37,301 bases of DNA from JAFGJU01 sp964570935 (lineage in GTDB: Bacteria; Eisenbacteria; RBG-16-71-46; JAFGJU01): the NCBI GenBank assembly GCA_964570935.1, contig CAZMZP010000032.1, positions 1 through 37,301 on the forward strand, read 5' to 3'. Positions 1 through 7,004 of the stretch are shown here, one piece after another. The notes below the pieces were generated by a model. That model searched no databases and was not told the DNA's origin. It was given only the letters and a program-made list of their open reading frames with translations. The translations under genes and the position numbers were made by a program. How positions within the stretch are numbered: the stretch's first letter is position 1; every line of letters starts with the position of its first letter.

Positions 1-146
1 CTCAACGAGCTACGCAATGAGGCCTCCTCACGTGTTCCAGGCTTGAGCTGAACGTCCGCATCCGGGCAGGTACACTAGGGCTTACCCCTTCTCAGAGGCC
101 AGGTTCCAGGCCGGCGGCCGCCATCACACGGCCTCGCGCGACCCCA

Positions 147-1490
147 TCATTTGGGTATCACCGGGAGCACGAGCGCCTCGAGGGCCTCGTCGTGGACGAC
201 AATCTTCGCCTTTGAACGGAGCTCCTCGATCAGGGCCGCGAAGGCCGCGTCCGCCTTGACGAAACTGATTCGCTCCACAATCATGGAGGTCGCTTCTTCG
301 AGGCCCAGCAGCCTTGGGTCCAGCCTGGCCAGCAGCTTCGCGATCTTCCAGTTGTCCTCCACCGCCAAGGGGCCGGCAATCGAGCCGATTTCCTTCTCCC
401 AGATAGCGTCAAACAGCGCCATTGCCTTGTCCCTGGAGATGAAGCCCGTGGTGTCGAAGCCAACTCCACTGGCGGAGTAGATGGAGAAGTCCACGGCCAC
501 GGACTCGAAATCCCTGCCCTCCTCCAGCTTCTTCGCCGCCTGCCGGGCCACGTCCGCAGAACCAAAGGTCATAACGGCCAGGTTTATCATCGGCACCGTC
601 ATGAAATCGTCCCGGTGAGTCTCGTAGTATTCTGTCACTTCCTCTCGAGTGACAGTCACGGTCTCCTGCATCGCTGCGAACATCTCGTTCAGAATGAACT
701 CTTCTCGCTTCTTCTTGGCCCTGTCCTGGAAGTACGGCTTGTCACGCAAACCCAGCTTGTCGAACTCGAGCTCGAATATCTTCTCTCTGCCGAGATGCTC
801 TATTGTGATCGCGATTTGGTCCGTGTTGCCTCCGACGGGGCGGGCGAACGAGGGCAACTTGTCGACCAGCGTCACGAACTCTCCGACGGTAAGCACGCTG
901 TCGAGGAGCGTGGCAACGGGCATGGCCTTCTCCTCGTCTGTGAAAAGCTCCCGCCATACGAGCTGCTCGTGTGAGTGCTCGTCCGTGGAGTCCATGCGAC
1001 GCACGACGCTTCTGTCTCCCAGGAAGATCACGGCCTTCTCGTCCACGGTGAGCTGGTAGGCTTTCTGCAGACTGTCCACGTAAATCCGGCTCAGCTCCAT
1101 AAGCCTCGGGACCTCCACCAGGCCCGGGGTCCTGGCCTCCGGGATGGCCTCGTTGTACAGCGCCTGGAGGTACTGGCCCCGGTAGTACTCAATCAGTAGA
1201 GTGTCCCAGAAGGAGAGCGTGTCCCAGCCCTCAGCGTGAAAATGCTGCGATAGGAGGTGTTTGGATATGACCCTGTCCAGGAATTCCCTCTTTCCCTCCA
1301 GGGTGGTGTCAGGCATGGTGCTCTCCCCACCGGTGGAGGCGACCCTGTAGTCCATGATCAGCTCCTCGGACGTTATGGCCTCGCCGTTTACGTTCGCGAC
1401 CTCCGCTCCGGAGGAAATCCCGGCGTTCAAGGTCAGGCCCAGAAGGAAGAGGACGGCGCCAGCGAACAACAAACAGTCGCGTGAAGTCAT
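147..1490 (-). CDS. SurA-like periplasmic peptidylprolyl isomerase (PpiC/parvulin type)
   Basis: Predicted exported folding chaperone of 447 residues. A hydrophobic signal segment covers about residues 7-29, followed by the SurA-type N-terminal start (VANVNGEAITSEEL, about 31-44) that opens most SurA/PrsA/PpiD-like proteins. A long helical chaperone domain follows, and a parvulin-like region lies at about 285-390, where motifs such as FESVAVDFS and TGFISR sit where parvulins have FA..A...S and G.... The parvulin core is divergent, so isomerase activity is less sure than chaperone function. The start ATG is preceded by AGGTG at about 6 nt. No linked outer-membrane assembly gene is visible. It is the last gene before the window edge on this strand, and no terminator is seen in 1-146. 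Confidence 0.8.
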   Translation of the reverse strand: MTSRDCLLFAGAVLFLLGLTLNAGISSGAEVANVNGEAITSEELIMDYRVASTGGESTMPDTTLEGKREFLDRVISKHLLSQHFHAEGWDTLSFWDTLLIEYYRGQYLQALYNEAIPEARTPGLVEVPRLMELSRIYVDSLQKAYQLTVDEKAVIFLGDRSVVRRMDSTDEHSHEQLVWRELFTDEEKAMPVATLLDSVLTVGEFVTLVDKLPSFARPVGGNTDQIAITIEHLGREKIFELEFDKLGLRDKPYFQDRAKKKREEFILNEMFAAMQETVTVTREEVTEYYETHRDDFMTVPMINLAVMTFGSADVARQAAKKLEEGRDFESVAVDFSIYSASGVGFDTTGFISRDKAMALFDAIWEKEIGSIAGPLAVEDNWKIAKLLARLDPRLLGLEEATSMIVERISFVKADAAFAALIEELRSKAKIVVHDEALEALVLPVIPK

Positions 1491-1574
1491 TTGTGCACCT
1501 GCCTACTGCGTATTGGTAATCGATTGGCCGGTCCACACGCGGCCCCGACCGTCCACCAAGATTCACTCAGTATG

Positions 1575-1604
1575 AGGATAGCATTCGGGGAGACCTGCGC
1601 TCAA
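1575..1604 (-). promoter_or_regulatory. Possible sigma-70 promoter for the SurA-like gene
   Basis: On the minus strand TTGAGC is followed after 18 nt by TATCCT, about 85 nt upstream of the start of the chaperone gene. Both hexamers match the consensus at only four of six positions, so this is a weak call. Confidence 0.3.
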
Positions 1605-1701
1605 CAGAAATCCGGTCCGGCGAGGGACCGGGCGCTCGTACCGGCCGCCCCCCAACCCCAGGCAGAAACGCCCAGGCCTCGGCGCCGCCGGTAGGGAAGA
1701 G

Positions 1702-1743
1702 GAGCACAAAAAGAAGAGGAGGCCGCATTGAGCGGCCTCCTCT
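1702..1743 (-). terminator. Rho-independent terminator after the 1765-2460 gene
   Basis: A perfect 12-bp stem pairs 1715-1726 with 1732-1743 around a 5-nt loop. On the minus strand it is followed by TTCTTTTTG. It lies 21 nt past the stop codon at 1765 and separates that gene from the SurA-like gene. The rest of the 1491-1764 gap holds no convincing gene. Confidence 0.9.
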
Positions 1744-1764
1744 AGGGAAAGGCAAGACAGCTTC

Positions 1765-2460
1765 TTACCTGTAGAGACCCTTGATTGCTCCCCAAGTAGT
1801 CGCGCTCACCGGCGTCGGAGAGTCGCCGCAGAGGATGTCCTGCGCCATGCCAATCTGAACTCCGCCACCAACGGTCGTGCCGTTATCATACTGGTTGTGG
1901 CAGTTGATAACCTTGAAGTGGCCGAGGTCCGCACTGGCGACGATATTCAGATATCTCTTCGAACCGGTCGCCGTGCCAGACGCGAAGTATATCAGGTACC
2001 CCTCGTGGTCAACCCAATCGTGGCACAGAAGAGTCGAGGACGCGAGGCAAGCCGCCGGCTCGCCAGCCGTCGACGGGCCCTTCAGGAAGCCAGGACACGC
2101 GTTCCAGCTCATGAATCCCAAGGTGCCGGTGCCGGTCGACGCGACGCCGAAGCCGCAGCCGAGGTAGCCACCGAAGCCCACGCAACCCGAGCCGGTCGTA
2201 GCGCAAATCGGCATGTCAAGCTTGCCAACATGAATCGGAACAACGTAGTAGTTGTAACGCACCCAGGGCGCGTAGCACGGAAGCGTGAACGGGTAAGACG
2301 TCGGTCTCTCATGCACGCAAACGTATCCCGGCATCGGGCCCGGGTCCGTCGGGTCCTCCTCGAACTGGTAGAGTTCGAGGTAGAGGGCCGGAGCCATGTT
2401 ACCGGCCATGACCACTGTGGGGATCATCAAGGCTGCAAGCACTATGAGTAGCTTCTTCAT
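1765..2460 (-). CDS. Secreted Cys-rich protein of unknown function
   Basis: Unrecognised 231-residue protein with a clear signal peptide (MKKLLIVLAALMIPTVVMAG, cleavage near residue 19). The mature part is rich in Gly, Cys and aromatics, with roughly ten cysteines in pairs that could form disulfides outside the cytoplasm. Its mature N-terminus (APALYLELYQFEED) closely resembles that of the truncated gene at the far end of the window (HPKLYLEVYHFEEE, 37184 onward), so the two belong to one paralogous family. The start ATG has AAGGAG upstream at good spacing, and a strong terminator follows. No catalytic motif is visible. Confidence 0.75.
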   Translation of the reverse strand: MKKLLIVLAALMIPTVVMAGNMAPALYLELYQFEEDPTDPGPMPGYVCVHERPTSYPFTLPCYAPWVRYNYYVVPIHVGKLDMPICATTGSGCVGFGGYLGCGFGVASTGTGTLGFMSWNACPGFLKGPSTAGEPAACLASSTLLCHDWVDHEGYLIYFASGTATGSKRYLNIVASADLGHFKVINCHNQYDNGTTVGGGVQIGMAQDILCGDSPTPVSATTWGAIKGLYR

Positions 2461-2558
2461 TGGTTGTACTCCTTAGAGTTGAATCCAACCCCGGTTCAAC
2501 AAACGCTGGTTCAAGACCTACGATGCTCGTGTACCGAATTCAACCTGCTGATCCACAT

Positions 2559-2584
2559 CACCTCCTTGAGGTGTCATCACACCT
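2559..2584 (-). other. Two overlapping, mutually exclusive hairpins in a 181-nt intergenic region
   Basis: Between the dockerin-tailed gene (stop at 2642) and the secreted protein gene (start at 2460), the minus-strand RNA can form either AGGTGT-GATG-ACACCT (2584-2569) or CACCTC-AAG-GAGGTG (2573-2559). The two share the CACCT segment. The second hairpin buries a perfect AAGGAGGTG ribosome-binding-like sequence about 100 nt upstream of the real start. A third small stem (GTTGAA/TTCAAC) lies near 2478-2500. The role is unknown. Confidence 0.4.
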
Positions 2585-2641
2585 AAGTAACTCACTCGGT
2601 CATCTTCAAAGAACAAAGTCGACTGTCGTTTGAACTTCTCT

Positions 2642-3208
2642 CTAGTTGTGCAGCCAGTGGAGCGCAAAGAGCGAGAAGTCCAGGCCGTCAACAGTTCCGT
2701 CGTTGTTCAAATCGCTTCTGAGCCCAACGGCGGTCTTCAGCCAGTCAAGAGCGAAGAACGAGAAATCGAGGCCGTCAACCGTCGCGCCGCAGTTGTAGTC
2801 CGGCGACATGACGTTGACAGTCCCGGTTCCGATCGTAGTGCCCATGCACTGCACGGTATACGATGAGCTGATACGCGGGGTATCGACTGTCGAGATGGTG
2901 CCAATCGGCAGGTCCAGTCTCACGTAGCCGGACGCATTGGTGATACCGCTGATCGGATCGGCGCACAGCTCGGTGGCGTTAGCGAGGGTGGCTGTCACGG
3001 TCTGGCCCGCTATCGGCAAGTTGAACTGGTCCATCACCGTAACATCCAACTTGTCAAAATCGCCCTGCGGGCATACGCGGATAATGTCGGCGGCCGGGCC
3101 GCCGTAGAAGGCTACCGTGCAGTTACCCGGAAATGGCACGCTTGCGAAAGCGGGCATCGCGAAGAGTACCGCAGCTACCACGATTCCTACGAAAAAGAGT
3201 CTAGTCAT
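2642..3208 (-). CDS. Secreted protein with C-terminal dockerin-like duplicated Ca-binding loops
   Basis: Predicted exported protein of 188 residues. A signal peptide (MTRLFFVGIVVAAVLFAMPAFA) is followed by an all-beta domain with an Ig-like/Big-type look (DVTVMDQFNLPIAGQTVTA, then SGYVRLDLP). The tail is a duplicated segment, DYNCGATVDGLDFSFFALDW and DLNNDGTVDGLDFSLFALHW. The second copy has the D-x-N-x-D-G-x-x-D calcium loop of dockerin type I repeats; the first loop is degenerate. Start choice: the ATG at 3208 has AGGAGG 7-8 nt upstream, whereas an in-frame ATG at 3232 lies upstream of that ribosome-binding site. No scaffoldin, cohesin or glycoside hydrolase is in the window, so the tail may be an anchoring module rather than part of a cellulosome. 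Confidence 0.75.
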   Translation of the reverse strand: MTRLFFVGIVVAAVLFAMPAFASVPFPGNCTVAFYGGPAADIIRVCPQGDFDKLDVTVMDQFNLPIAGQTVTATLANATELCADPISGITNASGYVRLDLPIGTISTVDTPRISSSYTVQCMGTTIGTGTVNVMSPDYNCGATVDGLDFSFFALDWLKTAVGLRSDLNNDGTVDGLDFSLFALHWLHN

Positions 3209-3297
3209 TGTTTCGACCTCCTCATAGCGCACTCAAGAAAACTACCAGAGTTAGAACAGAGCGAGACAGTTTCAAACCGAAATCTAAGTAGCCGCAA
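3205..3297 (-). CDS. Possible 30-codon leader peptide coupled to the dockerin-tailed gene
   Basis: A perfect AAAGGAGGT sequence (3301-3309) lies just upstream of a TTG at 3297, which opens a 30-codon frame ending in a TGA that overlaps the ATG of the next gene (ATGA, 4-nt overlap). The peptide is basic with no recognised motif. The arrangement suits translational coupling, but the TTG start sits close to the ribosome-binding site (about 4 nt) and the frame could be chance. Confidence 0.3.
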   Translation of the reverse strand: MRLLRFRFETVSLCSNSGSFLECAMRRSKQ

Positions 3298-3348
3298 CGC
3301 ACCTCCTTTCAGGTACACTATGTAGTACGTTCTTAACGCACACAACCT

Positions 3349-3378
3349 AGTATACCACAATCTAATAACACGTGTCAA
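3349..3378 (-). promoter_or_regulatory. Sigma-70 promoter (proximal) for the dockerin-tailed gene
   Basis: The minus strand reads TTGACA, an 18-nt spacer, then TATACT, with TG one base before the -10 (extended -10). The predicted start near 3342 gives a leader of about 135 nt carrying the AAAGGAGGT sequence and the possible leader peptide. Confidence 0.75.
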
Positions 3379-3526
3379 CACAAATGCCCTGGGACGCGAC
3401 ATCGTTCCGCGCTCGCCGAGGCCTGCAAAGCCAAGCTGTAGAACCCACAGATGAGAGCCTTCCGCTTCCCAAGGCTTCAATCTTTTGAAATAGCAACAAG
3501 TTAGAAAGAACAGGCCCCGCACTCTT
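3379..3526 (-). ncRNA. Candidate structured RNA or long 5' leader between tRNA-Val and the dockerin-tailed gene
   Basis: This stretch lies downstream of its own strong promoter (3533-3561) and upstream of the proximal promoter of the secreted gene, with no coding support. The minus-strand RNA can close a 9-bp helix (3475-3467 with 3394-3386, one G-U pair). Inside it are smaller hairpins such as CTGT-GGGTTCT-ACAG and CGCG-GAACGATGT-CGCG. I do not recognise it as 6S, SRP, RNase P RNA or a known riboswitch. It could simply be a long leader. Confidence 0.3.
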
Positions 3527-3532
3527 GCAAGG

Positions 3533-3561
3533 ATTTTATCACACGTTACGCAGAATGTCAA
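3533..3561 (-). promoter_or_regulatory. Strong sigma-70 promoter (distal)
   Basis: The minus strand has consensus TTGACA, exactly 17 nt, then TAAAAT. It sits about 26 nt downstream of tRNA-Val and fires into the 3379-3526 region, giving either a separate RNA or a leader of more than 300 nt for the dockerin-tailed gene. Confidence 0.75.
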
Positions 3562-3586
3562 GGGAAAACCCCACATGGCAACACCT

Positions 3587-3663
3587 TGGTGGGCGAAACA
3601 GGACTTGAACCTGTGACCCCTTGCGTGTAAGGCAAGTGCTCTAGCCAACTGAGCTATTCGCCC
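3587..3663 (-). tRNA. tRNA-Val (anticodon TAC)
   Basis: A full cloverleaf is readable: acceptor GGGCGAA/TTCGCCC, D arm GCTC..GAGC, anticodon arm CTTGC-CTTACAC-GCAAG with anticodon TAC, and T arm ACAGG-TTCAAGT-CCTGT. The discriminator is A and CCA is encoded. It directly follows the small membrane protein gene on the same strand (4-nt gap). Confidence 0.97.
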
Positions 3664-3667
3664 ACAC

Positions 3668-3895
3668 TTATTTTACGAAGATAGCCAGCGGAACCAGGGC
3701 GCAGTACCCGGCCACCAACAAAACTGGGGCCGCCGTGATGGAACCCCTCGAAAGGAGCGCGTAGCCCACCACGATTGCTGCAAACCCCGCCCCGAAGAGC
3801 CAGTAGCTGCGAGCTGAGAAGCGAAGCGAGCCGCTCCGGGTCTCCCTGGCCTTGCGGCCGGTAGAACTCTTCTTGCCCTTGCCAAGCTCTTTCAT
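3668..3895 (-). CDS. Small two-helix membrane protein
   Basis: This 75-residue protein has a basic N-terminal tail of about 28 residues and two hydrophobic helices (about 31-49 and 54-73) separated by LSRGSITAAP. The layout resembles small DUF3098-like membrane proteins, but the function is unknown. The start ATG has AAAGGTGG upstream. It ends 4 nt before tRNA-Val on the same strand, so the two may share a transcript. Neither a promoter nor a terminator is obvious in the 200 nt between it and larE. Confidence 0.65.
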   Translation of the reverse strand: MKELGKGKKSSTGRKARETRSGSLRFSARSYWLFGAGFAAIVVGYALLSRGSITAAPVLLVAGYCALVPLAIFVK

Positions 3896-4095
3896 TGTCC
3901 ACCTTTGTGGCTAGCGGGTTGTACAGACGTGAGAACGCAGGGGGTCTCCGGTCCGTCGCCAGCTGATACACCGGAACCCCAGAAAGTTCCCGGAAAACAC
4001 AAAAAAAGTCAAAGAAATGAGAAATCACGAGTTCGGGCGGTCGGGGTCGGTCGGCGGCGCGAGGCCCGTGCTCAGCAGACGCGCGATGGACGCTC

Positions 4096-4914
4096 TCACT
4101 CCCCCGTGAGCGGCTCGTTCAGGCTCCCGGTCCTGTAACCCTCCATGTCCAGGCACACAAAAACGAACCCGAGCCCCTTGAACTCCCTCACTACCTGGTT
4201 TCTTACCCTATCTGGCGTGAGCTTGTCAAGCTCGCTCGCGGGGACTTCGATCCTCGCGACCTGGCCGTGAGCCCTGACCCTAACCTGCGAGAATCCAATT
4301 TGTTGCAGAACTTCTTCCGCCGCGGCTATTCTTCGCAGCTTCTCCACAGTGATGGCATCGCCGTACGGAATCCGGGAGGCCAGGCAGGCTTGGGCAGGCT
4401 TCGACCAGTTGGGCAAGCCCAGCAGGCGCGCAAGCTCCCTGACCTCGGCCTTGGACAACCCTACCTCCTGGAGCGGGCTCCTCACGCCCTTTTCCCTGGC
4501 GGCGCGAGAGCCAGGCCGTATGTCCTTGAGGTCGTCGGCGTTGGAGCCGTCCAAGACCCAGGCCATGCTGTTCTTTTCGGCCACCAGCTTCAGTCGTTCG
4601 AAAAGCTCGGACTTGCAGTAGTAGCATCTGTCAGGAGGGTTGCCGGCAAATCTGGCGTCGGAGAGCTCGCCTGTCTCCACCACCACGCAACGCGCTCCGA
4701 CCAGTCCGGCCACCGCCAATGCCTCTTCCATCTCCTTCCCAGGATAGGTGGCGGAGGTCCCGATTACCGCCAGCGAGCGGTCCCCCAGCTCCGAGTGGGC
4801 GAGCTTGAGGAGGAGAGAGCTGTCCGCTCCGCCGGAATAGGCCACTACCGCCGAACCCAGGCTTCTCAGGAGCTCCCTGAGTCTTGCTGCCTTGATTTCG
4901 AGCGCCGTCTCCAT
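4096..4914 (-). CDS. larE: LarE-family ATP-dependent sulfur-transfer enzyme
   Basis: PP-loop ATP pyrophosphatase family protein of 272 residues. The PP-loop SGGADSS is at 27-33. In LarE this loop adenylates the carboxylate of pyridinium-3,5-biscarboxylic acid mononucleotide before sulfur insertion for the nickel-pincer cofactor of lactate racemase and relatives. Cys97 and Cys100 (RCYYCK) and Cys177 (QACLASR) are all present. Cys177 lies where single-turnover LarE proteins carry the sacrificial cysteine, and the three-Cys pattern is that of LarE proteins reported to hold a [4Fe-4S] cluster and act catalytically. It is the last gene of the housekeeping run, 19 nt after mltG. larB, larC and larA are not in the window, so the final role is inferred from family. 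Confidence 0.85.
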   Translation of the reverse strand: METALEIKAARLRELLRSLGSAVVAYSGGADSSLLLKLAHSELGDRSLAVIGTSATYPGKEMEEALAVAGLVGARCVVVETGELSDARFAGNPPDRCYYCKSELFERLKLVAEKNSMAWVLDGSNADDLKDIRPGSRAAREKGVRSPLQEVGLSKAEVRELARLLGLPNWSKPAQACLASRIPYGDAITVEKLRRIAAAEEVLQQIGFSQVRVRAHGQVARIEVPASELDKLTPDRVRNQVVREFKGLGFVFVCLDMEGYRTGSLNEPLTGE

Positions 4915-4933
4915 ACAGTGCGCTTCCTTTCCC

Positions 4934-6079
4934 CTACTTGCCGTCCGCGGCCGTGCCGCCCGAGCTTGTGTCTGCGCCAGTTCTGGTCTTGGCGGCCGCG
5001 CCGCCCGAGCCCGCTTTCGAGGCTCCGGCAGCCGAGGTGTCGGTTTTCGCTGCGCCGGCCCTGGCCGCGCTTCTGGCAGCCCGCACTGCTCTCGTGGCCG
5101 CGGCGTGCTCCTCCATGGTCCTGCTGAAGACGTGCGTGCCGTCTCCTCTGGACACGAAGTAAAGGTCGCGGCAACCCTCCAGCGGGTAAAGGACCGCCAT
5201 TACGGAGGCCTCGCCCGGGCTGTTTATGGGACCGGGAGGAAGGTTCTTCACGAGGTAGGTGTTGTACGGGGAGATCACGTCCAGGTCCCGGTACATTATC
5301 CTCTGCTTTCTGGCGCCCAAAGCGTAAGCCACCGTGGGGTCAGCCTGAAGCCTCATGCCCAGCTTCAGCCGGTTCCAGTACACGGCCGCTATCCTGGGCC
5401 GTTCCTCGGGAACGCGGGCCTCTCCCTCCACAATCGAGGCGAAGGTCACGGCCTGATGCCAGGTCAGGCCCATCGCGGACGCCCTTTCTCGGAGCTTGGG
5501 GCCGAGGACGCTTCGGCCCTTCATCACCATCTCTCTCAACACTTCAAACGGCCCCATTCCAGGCACGAGAGCGTAAGTATCCGGGAAAAGGTACCCCTCC
5601 AGGTTGGCGGCCTTCACACCCAACGAGGCGGAGCAGGAACTGTCCCCGACCAGGGCCAGGAAGGCCTTCCGATCGAGCAGGATCTCCCGCTCCAGGAGCT
5701 CCGCGATCTCCACGGCCGTCAGCCCCTCGGGAATCGTGATGAGGTCGGCCCGGTTCATGCCCTCCACGAGCTGCCTTATGAGGTCGAAAATGCTCGCCGT
5801 TCGTTCGAGCGTGAAACGGCCCGCCTGGAGCTTCCTCTCGACGCCCATGGCCTTCGCGGCCAGCACGAACATCGACTTGTTGCGGATGAGGTCGTGTTCC
5901 TTGAGGACGTCCGCGATCTCGTCCAACTGCGCGCCGCGGCGTACCACCACCATCACCTTCTCCGGTTCGCCTACGTGAGGCGACGGCGGCAGGAGAAGGC
6001 TGACCATGAACACCACCAGCGCGACACCGGAGATTATGAAAAGCCTGCGGACGGTCGTGATAAGTCTGGCGCGTTTCAT
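4934..6079 (-). CDS. mltG: Endolytic peptidoglycan transglycosylase MltG
   Basis: Membrane-anchored lytic transglycosylase of the YceG family, 381 residues, that cuts nascent glycan strands in the periplasm. One transmembrane helix lies at about 12-31, then a LysM-like region (about 40-110), then the YceG catalytic domain, which includes SIVEGEARVPEERP with the catalytic Glu at 218 and WNRLKLGMRLQADPTV. Family signatures PYNTY and LPPGPINSPGE are intact. After residue 330 there is an Ala/Ser/Thr/Gly-rich tail of about 50 residues not usual for the family, probably a disordered periplasmic extension. It follows ruvX by 28 nt, the common ruvX-mltG pairing. Confidence 0.93.
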   Translation of the reverse strand: MKRARLITTVRRLFIISGVALVVFMVSLLLPPSPHVGEPEKVMVVVRRGAQLDEIADVLKEHDLIRNKSMFVLAAKAMGVERKLQAGRFTLERTASIFDLIRQLVEGMNRADLITIPEGLTAVEIAELLEREILLDRKAFLALVGDSSCSASLGVKAANLEGYLFPDTYALVPGMGPFEVLREMVMKGRSVLGPKLRERASAMGLTWHQAVTFASIVEGEARVPEERPRIAAVYWNRLKLGMRLQADPTVAYALGARKQRIMYRDLDVISPYNTYLVKNLPPGPINSPGEASVMAVLYPLEGCRDLYFVSRGDGTHVFSRTMEEHAAATRAVRAARSAARAGAAKTDTSAAGASKAGSGGAAAKTRTGADTSSGGTAADGK

Positions 6080-6107
6080 ATCAGCTTTGGTCTGGACTGG
6101 ACTGGGA

Positions 6108-6569
6108 CTAGGACGGCCCGGCGCCGGCCGGGTCGGCGCCCGCGTGGCCGGGACGCGAAGATTTCCTGTCGAGATAAGATTGTAGGATGAGCATGGCGGC
6201 GATGGCGTCTCGTTTTTCCTTCTGCTTCCTCACCTTCTTGCTCAGGTTCTGAAGCAGCCGCTGGGCCTCAACCGTGGAATATCGTTCGTCCCACAGAGCC
6301 ACGGCCTTACCGCAACTCCGTGACAGGAGAGCGGCGAATTCGGACACCTTCGCGGCCTGCGGGCCCGCCACGCCCCTCAGAGAAACGGGATAGCCGACCA
6401 CGATCTCGGCTATCCCCTCCTGTTCTACCACTTCCTTTATCTTCGCGACGGCGCTCCCAAGTGTCGCCGCCTCGATCACCGACGGGCTGCCCGCCACGAC
6501 GCCTCCGGGGTCGCTCATCGAGATTCCGAGTCTTTTCTCTCCGAAGTCTATCCCCATCACCCTTGGCAT
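6108..6569 (-). CDS. ruvX: RuvX/YqgF Holliday-junction-resolvase-like nuclease
   Basis: RNase-H-fold protein of 153 residues in the YqgF family, linked to pre-16S rRNA 5' end processing and proposed as a Holliday junction resolvase. MGIDFGEKRLGIS carries catalytic Asp8; VVGYPVSLRG and WDERYST hold the second acidic residue (near 95), and Asp121 in KRDAIAA is the third. The last 15 residues or so are a Pro/Gly/Ala-rich tail. The ATG lies 3 nt after the stop of the RsbW-like gene, which indicates co-transcription. Confidence 0.93.
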   Translation of the reverse strand: MPRVMGIDFGEKRLGISMSDPGGVVAGSPSVIEAATLGSAVAKIKEVVEQEGIAEIVVGYPVSLRGVAGPQAAKVSEFAALLSRSCGKAVALWDERYSTVEAQRLLQNLSKKVRKQKEKRDAIAAMLILQSYLDRKSSRPGHAGADPAGAGPS

Positions 6570-6572
6570 TGC

Positions 6573-7004
6573 CTAAGTCCCGGTCCTCTCGCGGGCCGCG
6601 CCAAAGCGCTTCACCATGGTTATGGAAGTCCCGCTTTCAAAGTCGAACTGAACTTCGTCCATGAGCGCTCTGATGATGGCGAATCCCCTCCCTCTCGCTT
6701 CGGCCGTGTTTCCGATGTCGCACTTCAATCCCTCGGGGTTGAAGCCCGCCCCGGGGTCTACGACGGTGACCTTGAGGCCGTCACTCTCCATCGAATAAGT
6801 GATCGTGACTGACTTGGCCTGGTCGCAGCAGCAGCCGTGCTGAATGGCGTTCGTGCAGGCCTCGATCACGGCGATGGAGATGGCGTCCCTCTCGCCGTCG
6901 GCGAAGCCGGCTTGCTCGGTCACGGCATCCGACACTTTCTCAACCACTCGAAGAAACTCGAGCTGGCCCGGTATTATTATCGTCACGCTGCTACTTGCGC
7001 TCAC
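6573..7004 (-). CDS. RsbW/SpoIIAB-type anti-sigma-factor serine kinase (HATPase_c_2)
   Basis: Small GHKL ATPase of 143 residues. The N box is EACTNAIQHG, the G1 box DPGAGF, and the G2 region is RGRGFAIIRALMD. Proteins of this build bind and phosphorylate anti-anti-sigma (STAS) partners and hold a sigma factor, or act as regulatory kinases in stress switches. No STAS protein or sigma factor is nearby, so the partner is unknown. The start is a GTG at 7004, which overlaps the last codons of rluD by 14 nt and has GGGGA upstream; a GTG at residue 7 is a possible alternative. It is embedded in a housekeeping operon between rluD and ruvX. Confidence 0.85.
   Translation of the reverse strand: MSASSSVTIIIPGQLEFLRVVEKVSDAVTEQAGFADGERDAISIAVIEACTNAIQHGCCCDQAKSVTITYSMESDGLKVTVVDPGAGFNPEGLKCDIGNTAEARGRGFAIIRALMDEVQFDFESGTSITMVKRFGAARERTGT

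Noticed and set aside
1567..1755. A 62-codon minus-strand frame in the first intergenic region
   Set aside because: It begins before a strong rho-independent terminator and runs through it; no ribosome-binding site and no homology.
2511..2558. A 15-codon leader frame before the 2460 gene
   Set aside because: The ATG is only 2 nt from AGGAGG, too close for initiation, and the frame ends far from the gene.
3298..3648. Upstream extension of the leader-peptide frame to 147 codons
   Set aside because: The extension runs through tRNA-Val and both promoters, so it cannot be a real protein.
4096..4111. CTCAC/GTGAG hairpin at the larE stop as a terminator
   Set aside because: Short stem within the coding end and no T-run downstream.
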